Assembly (NCBI GenBank): GCA_947627085.1 | Contig: CANQUO010000065.1 | Location: forward strand, 1 to 10,284 | Length of the DNA: 10,284 nucleotides | Origin: an uncultured Oscillospiraceae bacterium | GTDB lineage: Bacteria; Bacillota; Clostridia; Oscillospirales; Oscillospiraceae | Reading direction: 5' to 3' | Shown here: positions 1 through 5,772 of the stretch, one piece after another | Position numbering within the stretch: the first letter of the stretch is position 1 | Layout of the letters: each line of letters opens with the position of its first letter | The notes under the pieces: model-generated | The model's database searches: none | Told to the model about the DNA's origin: nothing | What the model saw: only the letters and a program-made list of their open reading frames with translations | Position numbers and translations under genes: made by a program

Positions 1-1
1 C

Positions 2-175
2 GCGCTCACGTACGCGTGCATGAATCTAAAGAAGCTGGCAAGAAAGCGCTGGAGCGACAAGTGGAGGGAGTACTACCACTCCCTTGCGTCGCTCTTAGAA
101 GGACCTTTTTCCGGAATATGCAGAACAGTACCCCACCCTCGGTGGGGTTGGGGACGGTGTTTGTCTACAAGCTGA
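2..175 (+). CDS. IS1182-like DDE transposase, C-terminal fragment (cut by window edge)
   Basis: An open frame runs in from the left edge and stops at a TGA at 173-175, giving 57 visible residues. It begins ALTYACMNLKKLARKRW, which resembles the end of the DDE domain of IS1182-type (IS5-related) transposases, where an Asn-Leu-Lys-Lys/Arg-Leu-Ala segment follows the last catalytic Glu helix. The remaining tail (Trp-, Arg- and Gly-rich, ending CLSTS) is of the poorly conserved kind seen after that helix. The catalytic DDE residues would lie outside the window, so I cannot tell whether the gene is intact. A plus-strand ATG frame starting at 16 overlaps it but reads as a shadow. The transposase converges on the pot operon. 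No terminal inverted repeat or target duplication can be defined. The family call rests on one short motif recalled from memory. Confidence 0.55.
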   Translation, partial: ALTYACMNLKKLARKRWSDKWREYYHSLASLLEGPFSGICRTVPHPRWGWGRCLSTS

Positions 176-200
176 GGCGCGGCCCCTTGGGGCCGCGCCT
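175..200. terminator. GC-rich hairpin between converging transposase and pot operon
   Basis: AGGCGCGGCCCC at 175-186 pairs perfectly with GGGGCCGCGCCT at 189-200, giving a 12-bp stem with a minimal loop. It begins in the transposase stop codon and lies 23 bp beyond the stop of the pot operon. On the plus strand it is followed by TTGTGTATGGGATTTTC and on the minus strand by a sequence with few U residues, so neither U-tract is good. Position between convergent genes supports a bidirectional terminator, but it could instead belong to the insertion sequence end. Confidence 0.55.
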
Positions 201-223
201 TGTGTATGGGATTTTCTAAAGGA

Positions 224-2233
224 TCAAATGCCCAACCTGATCCAGAGGTCGTTATAGAGGGTACGGGTGGAGCGGGGGAGGACGGTGTACATCTCGCAGC
301 GGTCCAGGACATCCTGGGGGGCGGCCATTATTTCGTAGATCTCCGGGTCCAGCTCCTCGCCGTACTGCTCCTCGTACCAGGCGGGGTACTGCTCCAGGGC
401 CTCGGTGTTGGGGCTGGCGTACCAGATGTAGTCCATGTTCCTAAGGTTTGAATCCGTGGAGGCGATGAAGTTTATCCACTTCATGGCGTTGTCGTAGTTG
501 GGGGCGTCCTTGAGGACGCACATGGCGTCCACGAACCAGTTGGAGCCCTCCTCCGGGACCACGAATTTGAGGTCCTCGTTGTTTTCAAGCATGGAGAGAT
601 AGTCGCCGGCGTAGTAGGTGGCGATGGCGGCGTTGCCGCCCTCCATGGCCTGGAATACCTCGTCCATGACCTTGCCCTGGAATATGCCGCGCTCGTTGGC
701 GTCGGCCACCAGCTCGTAGGCCGCGCGTATCTCGTCCTCGTTTGTGGTGTTCACGGAGTAGCCCAGGTACTTTAAGGCTATGCCGAAGGCGTCGCGGGAG
801 TTGCCGATAAGCAGGACCTGACCGGAGTTTGCCTCGTCATAGAGGGAGGACCAGCTGGTTATCTCGCCGTCCACCATGGTGGAGTTGTAGATTATGCCCA
901 CGGTGCCCCAGGTGTAGGGGACGGTATACTTGTTCTCCGGGTCGTAGGGCAGGTTGCGAAAGCGCGGGTCGATTTTCTCAAAGTTGGGTATCTGGGAGTA
1001 GTCCAGCTCCTCCAGCATGCCCTCCTCGATGAGCTGGCTTATCATGTAGTCCGAGGGGACCACCACGTCGTAGTCCGCGCCGCCGGATTTGAGAAGGGAG
1101 TAGAGCGTCTCGTTGGAGTCCGTGGTCTGGTAGTTCACCCGTATGCCCGTCTCGGCCTCAAACTCGTCGATGAGGCTTTCGTCGATGTACTCGCCCCAGG
1201 AGCAGACGTTCACAACGGGGCGGGAGGTGGTGAAGGCCGTGAGGAACACCACCGTGCCCACGAATATGACGCAGGTGCAAAGGGCGGTGAGGCGCTTAAT
1301 GAGCTTCCCACGGGGGGTGGTGAGCCATGCCTTGAAGCGCTCCACGCGGGGATTTTCCCGGACGGGCTCGAAGGAGGCCCGCTTGGCGTTGAGCTTTTCC
1401 TGCTTTGCGGAGCGGAGATTGTTGATTATGAGCACTATGAGCACCGCCAGGAACATGAGGGTGCTGACGGCGTTGACCACCGGGGTCACCCGCTTTTTCG
1501 TCATGCCGTAGATGGTCATGGCCAGCGTCTGGGTGGCCGAGCCCGCTGTGAAGTAGCTTATGACGAAGTCGTCCACGCTCATGGTGAAGGCGATGAGGGC
1601 GCCGGAGACGATGCCGGGCTTTATCTCAGGCAATATCACCTTGAAAAACGCCTGCATCCAGGTGCAACCCAAGTCCTGGGCCGCGTCCACCAGGTTTTTG
1701 TCCATCTGGCGAAGGCGGGGGGACACGTTCAAAATGACGTAGGGGATATCAAAGGACACGTGGGCGATTATGAGGGTGGTCAGGCCCAGGGTCATGCGGG
1801 TGGGGAATTTTATGACGCTCTGCCAGGAATTGAGCCACTGGGCGATGCCGCCCCAGCCGTTGAAAAAAGCCACGAAGAAAAGGCAGAGGGACACGCCGGT
1901 GACGATATCCGCGTTCATCATGGGGATGTCGTTGACCACCAGTATGGGGTCCCGCCATTTTTTCGTGAGGCTGTATATGCCGATGGCGGCGAAGGTCCCC
2001 GCCACCGTGGCTATGGCCGTGGCGAGAAGAGAAACAAGCAGGGTAGTCGCCAGGCTCTCAATGACGAGCCTGTTCTGAAATAGCTCCCCGTACCAGCGAA
2101 GGGAGAAGCCCCGCCAGACGGCGGAGGACTCACCGGCGTTGAAGCTGAAGAATATGAGAAGGAATATGGGGAGGTAGAGAAAGAGGAAGCACAAGCCGAT
2201 AAGCGAGCGCCCTCCGAAGCCGTTTTTCTTCAT
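224..2233 (-). CDS. potCD: Polyamine ABC transporter PotC permease fused to PotD substrate-binding protein
   Basis: This 669-residue protein joins two normally separate subunits of the spermidine/putrescine importer. Residues 1-272 form the inner-membrane permease PotC, with about six hydrophobic segments and the ATPase-contacting EAA loop at about 183-211 (DAAQDLG, then ILPEIKPGIVSG). Residues 273-312 are a basic, presumably cytoplasmic linker. One further hydrophobic segment (about 313-335) precedes a PotD-like domain (about 340-669) exposed outside. PotD ligand-pocket residues appear conserved: WGEY (346-349), PSDY (393-396), NWFVD (565-569) and YASPN (605-609). No lipobox is convincing: LTALC has Leu just before Cys. 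No ATG lies between residue 260 and residue 397, so PotD has no obvious start of its own. The ATG overlaps the potB TGA by one base (TGATG), implying coupled translation. It is the last gene of the operon. The fusion is seen directly; substrate identity is by family. Confidence 0.9.
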   Translation of the reverse strand: MKKNGFGGRSLIGLCFLFLYLPIFLLIFFSFNAGESSAVWRGFSLRWYGELFQNRLVIESLATTLLVSLLATAIATVAGTFAAIGIYSLTKKWRDPILVVNDIPMMNADIVTGVSLCLFFVAFFNGWGGIAQWLNSWQSVIKFPTRMTLGLTTLIIAHVSFDIPYVILNVSPRLRQMDKNLVDAAQDLGCTWMQAFFKVILPEIKPGIVSGALIAFTMSVDDFVISYFTAGSATQTLAMTIYGMTKKRVTPVVNAVSTLMFLAVLIVLIINNLRSAKQEKLNAKRASFEPVRENPRVERFKAWLTTPRGKLIKRLTALCTCVIFVGTVVFLTAFTTSRPVVNVCSWGEYIDESLIDEFEAETGIRVNYQTTDSNETLYSLLKSGGADYDVVVPSDYMISQLIEEGMLEELDYSQIPNFEKIDPRFRNLPYDPENKYTVPYTWGTVGIIYNSTMVDGEITSWSSLYDEANSGQVLLIGNSRDAFGIALKYLGYSVNTTNEDEIRAAYELVADANERGIFQGKVMDEVFQAMEGGNAAIATYYAGDYLSMLENNEDLKFVVPEEGSNWFVDAMCVLKDAPNYDNAMKWINFIASTDSNLRNMDYIWYASPNTEALEQYPAWYEEQYGEELDPEIYEIMAAPQDVLDRCEMYTVLPRSTRTLYNDLWIRLGI

Positions 2234-3108
2234 CAGAGCATCATCGCCTCCTCCTCGCCGTCGCCGAAGTGGTTCATTACCACCATGCAGATAAGGACGA
2301 TGACCATCATGACCATGGATATTGCCGCGCCCAAGTGTGGGTTATAGGCCCCGCCGAGAAATTGGTTCTCAATGAGGTCGCCAAGCATGGTCTCCTTGCC
2401 GCCGCCCAGAAGCCGGGAGATGGCGAAGGTGGACACCGAGGGGACGAACACCATGGTGACGCCGGAGACTATGCCGGACAGGGACAGGGGCAACGTCACG
2501 CGCCTGAATACCGTGGCGGAGTTGGCGCCCAGGTCCGCCGCCGCCTCGATGAGCCGGTTATCCAGCTTCACCAGGACGGTGTAGATGGGCAGTATCATGA
2601 AGGGCAGGTAGTTATAGACCATGCCCAGCACCACCGCGCCGGAGGTGCGTATCATCTGGAAGTGGTCTATGCCGCTCCCGGTCAAGCGGTTATATAGGGA
2701 GATTATGCCGAGCTTCGCGAAAAGCTGGTTCAAAAGCCCGTTATTTTCGAGGATGGACATCCAGGCATAGGTGCGAAGGAGGAAGTTCATCCACATGGGG
2801 AGCATTATAAGGGCCATGGCCACACGCTGAAAGCCCGGGCCCTCACGGCTCATGAGATACGCCACCGGGTAGCCGATGAAAAGGCATATGGCCGTGGCGA
2901 CAAGGGCAAGCCAGAAGGACCGGCCGAACACCCCGGCGTAGAGGGTCATGCCGGTAAAATTCTCAAGGGACCCCTGGAGCACGTCCCCGTTTGCCGTCTC
3001 CACCGGGACGGTGAGGGAGTAGACCAGCATTATGATGATGGGAATCACAACGAAAAGCGCCATCCAGATAACATATGGGACGGCGAAAAGGGAGCGCTTA
3101 TTCCTCAT
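2233..3108 (-). CDS. potB: Polyamine ABC transporter permease PotB
   Basis: This is a 291-residue integral membrane subunit of the spermidine/putrescine importer, partner of the PotC domain encoded next. It has about six hydrophobic segments, the first at about residues 8-31, and a typical EAA loop at about 188-216 (EAAADLGANSATVF, then LPLSLSGIVSG) that docks on the PotA ATPase. I chose the ATG at 3106-3108 (MRNKRSLF). A GGAGGG sits 8 nt upstream, and this start gives a short overlap with the potA end (potA stop at 3098-3100). An upstream in-frame ATG at 3138 would add a basic ten-residue extension and a 41-bp overlap, with a poorer ribosome site. The length fits PotB (about 275-290 residues). 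The short acidic C-terminus (GDGEEEAMML) is cytoplasmic. The TGA overlaps the start of the fused PotC-PotD gene. Confidence 0.92.
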   Translation of the reverse strand: MRNKRSLFAVPYVIWMALFVVIPIIIMLVYSLTVPVETANGDVLQGSLENFTGMTLYAGVFGRSFWLALVATAICLFIGYPVAYLMSREGPGFQRVAMALIMLPMWMNFLLRTYAWMSILENNGLLNQLFAKLGIISLYNRLTGSGIDHFQMIRTSGAVVLGMVYNYLPFMILPIYTVLVKLDNRLIEAAADLGANSATVFRRVTLPLSLSGIVSGVTMVFVPSVSTFAISRLLGGGKETMLGDLIENQFLGGAYNPHLGAAISMVMMVIVLICMVVMNHFGDGEEEAMML

Positions 3109-4285
3109 CTGCCGTGCCCTCCGCCTCATCCTCGTCAATAAGGGTGGGGTCGTTTATCTCGTCGTACTCCTCGGAGTAGGAGGAGTAGTCGCCGAACATG
3201 CCGGAATACTTGCTCTTTTTCATGACGTGTATCCCGTCTGGGTCTATCTTTATGCCTATCCGGCTGTCCACGGGGCAGTAGTCGGTGGTTTCGATGAGCC
3301 ACTTAAAGCCGTAGAAGTCGACTATGGTGTCGTAGTGGACGCCCTTGAAGGTGACGGAGGTGACCACACCGCGAAGCTGTCCCTCGGCCTCGGAGACGAT
3401 GTCCACGTCCTCGGGCCTTATGACCACGTCCACGGGCTCATCCTTCTCAAAGCCGCCGTCCAGGCAGGCAAAGCGGCGGTTGAATATCTCCACCACGCCG
3501 TCGGCGCGCATTATGCCGTCGACGATGTTGCTCTCGCCGATGAAATCCGCCACAAAGGCGTTTTTCGGCTCATTATATATGTCCTCCGGCGTGCCTATCT
3601 GCTGTATGACGCCCTCGTTCATGACCACCACGGTGTCGGACATGGCCAGGGCCTCCTCCTGGTCGTGGGTCACGTTTATGAAGGTTATACCCATCTGCTG
3701 CTGTATGCGCTTAAGCTCCTGCTGCATGTCCTTGCGAAGGCGCATATCAAGGGCCCCCAACGGCTCGTCGAGCAAAAGGACCTTGGGGCGGTTCACCAGG
3801 GCTCTCGCGATGGCCACGCGCTGCTGCTGGCCGCCGGAGAGGGAGGCGATGGAGCGGTGCTCAAAGCCCTTTAAGGACACCACCTCCAGCATCTCCCGGA
3901 CACGCTGGTCTATCTCGGCCTTGGGGAGCTTCACCTTCTGCTTCTTGCCGCCCGGCCCCTCGGTCTCCCGGGGTATGCGAAGGCCGAAGGCCACGTTGTC
4001 GTAGACGTTCAGATGGGGAAAAAGGGCGTACTTCTGGAACACCGTGTTCACCTGCCGCAGGTGCGGAGGAACGTCGTTTATCCTCACGCCGTCAAATAGC
4101 ACGTCTCCCGAGGTCGGCGTCTGGAAGCCGCCGATTATACGGAGCATGGTGGTCTTGCCACAGCCCGAGGGCCCAAGCAGCGTGAGGAATTCCTTGTCAT
4201 TAAAATAGATGTTGATGTCCTTTAAGACGGTCTCGCCGTCGAAGGTCATGGTCACGTCTTTGAGACGTATGAGTTCTTTGGACAT
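3098..4285 (-). CDS. potA: Polyamine ABC transporter ATP-binding protein PotA
   Basis: This 395-residue ATPase powers polyamine import through PotB and PotC. All nucleotide-binding motifs are present: Walker A GPSGCGKT (38-45), Q-loop Gln84 in VFQKYALFP, signature LSGGQ (149-153), Walker B VLLLDEP (169-175), D-loop GALD (177-180) and switch His207 in VTHDQEEA. Residues from about 240 on form the TOBE-type regulatory domain typical of PotA/MalK ATPases. Two oddities are a basic insert rich in Gly, Lys and Pro at about 107-123, and a long acidic tail (about 371-395, ending EDEAEGTADEE). The start at 4283-4285 (MSKELIRL) is preceded by a strong AGAGGGGGAGG site. A longer frame reaching 4426 would add 47 unrelated residues that run across the promoter, so it was rejected. 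It is the first gene of the pot operon. Confidence 0.95.
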   Translation of the reverse strand: MSKELIRLKDVTMTFDGETVLKDINIYFNDKEFLTLLGPSGCGKTTMLRIIGGFQTPTSGDVLFDGVRINDVPPHLRQVNTVFQKYALFPHLNVYDNVAFGLRIPRETEGPGGKKQKVKLPKAEIDQRVREMLEVVSLKGFEHRSIASLSGGQQQRVAIARALVNRPKVLLLDEPLGALDMRLRKDMQQELKRIQQQMGITFINVTHDQEEALAMSDTVVVMNEGVIQQIGTPEDIYNEPKNAFVADFIGESNIVDGIMRADGVVEIFNRRFACLDGGFEKDEPVDVVIRPEDVDIVSEAEGQLRGVVTSVTFKGVHYDTIVDFYGFKWLIETTDYCPVDSRIGIKIDPDGIHVMKKSKYSGMFGDYSSYSEEYDEINDPTLIDEDEAEGTADEE

Positions 4286-4388
4286 TATCCTCCCCCTCTT
4301 TTCTCGACCGCAAGCACGGCCGAACAGATTACAGATTAGTAAATCCGTGAAGACCCCCAGCTTCCAACCAAGACTCCTCACGGATATC
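4286..4388 (-). promoter_or_regulatory. Structured 5' leader of the pot operon
   Basis: The roughly 100-nt stretch between the inferred transcription start and potA holds two stem-loops. The first has a perfect 8-bp stem, ATCCGTGA (minus strand, 4378-4385) with TCACGGAT (4343-4350), around a 27-nt G-rich loop. The second pairs TCGGCCG (4317-4323) with CGGTCGA (4304-4310), a 7-bp stem with one G-U pair and a six-base loop, ending about eight bases before the Shine-Dalgarno region. Neither is followed by a U-tract, so a simple attenuator is not evident. I do not recognise a known riboswitch. A role in controlling potA expression is inference. Confidence 0.45.
4325..4338. repeat. Tandem 7-bp repeat in the pot leader
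   Basis: CAGATTA occurs twice without a gap (4325-4331 and 4332-4338; TAATCTG on the transcribed strand). It lies between the two leader hairpins. It could be a protein-binding site on DNA or RNA, or chance in a locally AT-rich spot. Confidence 0.4.
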
Positions 4389-4394
4389 GAAATA

Positions 4395-4423
4395 AATATA
4401 CAGATAATATTCAGGAATGTCAA
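4395..4423 (-). promoter_or_regulatory. Sigma-A promoter of potA-potB-potCD
   Basis: On the minus strand a perfect TTGACA -35 (4418-4423) is followed after exactly 17 bp by TATATT (4395-4400), one base from the consensus -10. It starts only 12 bp past the rlu stop codon and would start RNA near 4388. This gives the pot operon its own promoter, although rlu transcripts may also read through because no terminator separates the two. Confidence 0.85.
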
Positions 4424-4435
4424 CAAATATTTCGG

Positions 4436-5386
4436 TCAAATAAAATATTTTTCGACAAAAGACGGTTTCGGGACCGTAAACTCACGGTCTTTCAGATAAT
4501 TTAACGAACCGGCGTCGGTTTTAAAGGAAAATTTTAGCTTATATGAGCACAGCGCCTGGCCCAAAAGCTCCCCGTCGGGCCGGTCCTTGCCGTACTTGCC
4601 GTCCCCCAAAAGCGGGTGGCCGGCGTGGGCAAGCTGTGCCCTTATCTGGTGGGTGCGGCCGGTGAGGAGCTCACACTCTAAAAGGGAGAGGCCGTTTTTA
4701 TATTGAAGGGTCCTGTACCTTGTCCTTGCCGAGCGGGCCCCGGGCTCGGGCCTTTCACGGACGTAGACCCGGTTTTTGGAGCTGTCCTTGAAAATAAAGC
4801 CCGAAAGCTCCCCCTCCGGGGGACTTAGCCTCCCGTGGACGGCGGCGAGATAAAATTTGTCTATCTCCCGTGCTCTTATTTTTTCATCTATGATCCGAAG
4901 CGCCTCGGCGGTCTTGGCGGCAATGACCAGCCCCTCGGTGTTCCGGTCGATGCGGTTGCAAAGGGCGGGGGAGAAGGAGTTCTCGGCCTTCGGGTCCCAC
5001 TGGTCATTTTTATAGAGGTATGCCTTTATGTTTGATATGAGCGTGTTGTATTCCCACCCGTCCCCGGAGTGGCACAGCACCCCGGCGCTTTTGTGGGCCA
5101 GGAGGATATTATCGTCCTCGTAGACCACGTTGACCCTCGGCGTGTTTATCCGTAGCCACGCGTTGTCCTCCGTGGGCTTTTCAAAAAACTCATCGTTTAT
5201 ATACATGGAGACCACGTCCCCGGCGGAGAGCCTCACGTCGCGCTTGGCTCCCTTGCCGTTGAGCTTTATCCGCTTTAACCTTATATATTTTTGCAACAGC
5301 GCCTCCGGCAGCAGCGGCACGGCCTTCCCGACGAACCTGTCCAGCCTCTGGCCGGAGTCATTTTGATTTATGGTGAATTCTCTCAA
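4436..5386 (-). CDS. RluA-family (RluC/RluD-like) rRNA pseudouridine synthase
   Basis: This 316-residue enzyme would isomerise specific uridines, most likely in 23S rRNA, to pseudouridine. An S4 RNA-binding domain occupies about residues 10-65 (SGQRLDRFV... then KLNGKGAKRDVRLSAGDVV). The catalytic motif is NRIDRNTEG (144-152) with Asp147 as the expected nucleophile; the commoner form is HRLDRxTSG. The conserved C-terminal motif LLTGRTHQIRAQLAHAGHPL lies at 240-259. The length matches the family. The start is a TTG at 5384-5386: no ATG lies between the upstream in-frame stop and a Met inside the S4 domain, and a GGAAGGAAG site lies upstream. The exact rRNA target cannot be read from the sequence. 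It is co-directional with the pot operon, with its stop 12 bp before the pot -35, but a functional link is not implied. Confidence 0.9.
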   Translation of the reverse strand: MREFTINQNDSGQRLDRFVGKAVPLLPEALLQKYIRLKRIKLNGKGAKRDVRLSAGDVVSMYINDEFFEKPTEDNAWLRINTPRVNVVYEDDNILLAHKSAGVLCHSGDGWEYNTLISNIKAYLYKNDQWDPKAENSFSPALCNRIDRNTEGLVIAAKTAEALRIIDEKIRAREIDKFYLAAVHGRLSPPEGELSGFIFKDSSKNRVYVRERPEPGARSARTRYRTLQYKNGLSLLECELLTGRTHQIRAQLAHAGHPLLGDGKYGKDRPDGELLGQALCSYKLKFSFKTDAGSLNYLKDREFTVPKPSFVEKYFI

Positions 5387-5445
5387 GTCGCGATCTTCCT
5401 TCCGAAAGGAGTAGCTGTGGCAATGCCATAAAGCTCAAAAAACTC

Positions 5446-5474
5446 TTGCCAATTATGATAAAATGCGGTAGAAT
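5446..5474 (+). promoter_or_regulatory. Candidate plus-strand promoter P1 in the rlu/surface-protein intergenic region
   Basis: TTGCCA (5446-5451) and TAGAAT (5469-5474) are separated by exactly 17 bp, each differing from consensus by one base. Transcription would begin near 5481, about 290 bases before the surface-protein start, so it would make either a long structured leader or a separate small RNA. The stretch 5400-5480 must also hold the rlu promoter on the other strand, for which I see no good match. Confidence 0.5.
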
Positions 5475-5500
5475 AAGCACGAGGAAAACAAAATAGCGGC

Positions 5501-5532
5501 GGAGTGAAGGGGATTGGGCCCCCCTTCACTCC
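5501..5532. repeat. Perfect 12-bp inverted repeat (stem-loop) without a U-tract
   Basis: GGAGTGAAGGGG (5501-5512) pairs perfectly with CCCCTTCACTCC (5521-5532) around an 8-nt loop. No T-run follows on either strand, so it is not a standard terminator. Right after it, GGGTG (5538-5542) can pair with CACCC (5550-5554). CAGA (5561-5564) can pair with TCTG (5570-5573), and GCAG (5545-5548) with CTGC (5571-5574) as an alternative fold. This is consistent with a structured RNA made from the promoter at 5446, but that is inference. Confidence 0.55.
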
Positions 5533-5591
5533 TGCGCGGGTGTCGCAGTCACCCACACAACAGAATTACTCTGCACCATGTCTATTTTAAC

Positions 5592-5619
5592 TTGTACTTT
5601 GATTTTTTGCAAGTATAAT
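5592..5619 (+). promoter_or_regulatory. Candidate promoter P2 of the WG-repeat/SLH gene
   Basis: A perfect TATAAT (5614-5619) lies 16 bp after TTGTAC (5592-5597). It would start RNA near 5626, leaving a leader of about 147 nt before the gene at 5773. The terminator-like hairpin at 5640-5689 lies inside that leader. Confidence 0.6.
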
Positions 5620-5639
5620 TAGGCTCGTGTTGCTATGTT

Positions 5640-5689
5640 CGCGTGTGTGTCGGGGTCTCCTTGCCCGCCACGCGCGATTTTTGTTTTTT
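5640..5689 (+). terminator. Terminator-like hairpin inside the surface-protein leader
   Basis: CGCGTG (5640-5645) pairs with CACGCG (5669-5674). Inside, after an asymmetric internal loop, CGGG (5651-5654) pairs with CCCG (5664-5667). A tract TTTTTGTTTTTT follows at 5678-5689. The form is that of an intrinsic terminator read on the plus strand. It stands after both upstream promoters and 83 bp before the gene. It could end a small RNA starting near 5481 or 5626, or act as an attenuator. The imperfect stem limits confidence. Confidence 0.5.
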
Positions 5690-5702
5690 CTCACGGCGAA
5701 AA

Positions 5703-5734
5703 ATACCGGGGGAGCGGCGATACTTCCCCGGTAT
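5703..5734 (+). promoter_or_regulatory. Stem-loop just upstream of the surface-protein ribosome site
   Basis: ATACCGGGG (5703-5711) pairs perfectly with CCCCGGTAT (5726-5734), extended inward by a G-U and an A-U pair. Outside it CGGC (5694-5697) can pair with GCCG (5735-5738) across an A-rich bulge. It ends 24 bases before the AAGGAGG at 5759-5765. It may affect mRNA stability or translation, or work with the terminator-like hairpin upstream. No known leader family is recognised. Confidence 0.5.
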
Positions 5735-5772
5735 GCCGGGAGAAAAATCATTATTATCAAGGAGGAAAAGAC

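Noticed and set aside
1270..1280. Lipobox LTALC at the start of the PotD part (residues 315-319)
   Set aside because: Leu just before Cys does not fit the lipobox, and the segment is internal to a fused membrane protein.
3032..3874. 280-residue plus-strand open frame antisense to potA/potB
   Set aside because: It lies wholly opposite well-supported genes, has low-complexity Val/His/Leu-rich content and no ribosome site; it is a codon-bias shadow in GC-rich DNA.
5418..5428. Palindrome TGGCA-A-TGCCA as an operator for rlu
   Set aside because: It is short and single, and no regulator gene is nearby; not distinguishable from chance.
5501..5532. 12-bp inverted repeat read as a terminator for rlu or the surface gene
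   Set aside because: No T-run follows on either strand and it lies upstream, not downstream, of both flanking genes.
5578..5622. 14-codon leader peptide (MSILTCTLIFCKYN) between P1 and the surface-protein gene
   Set aside because: No Shine-Dalgarno precedes the ATG, and the frame runs through the P2 promoter; chance is the simplest explanation.
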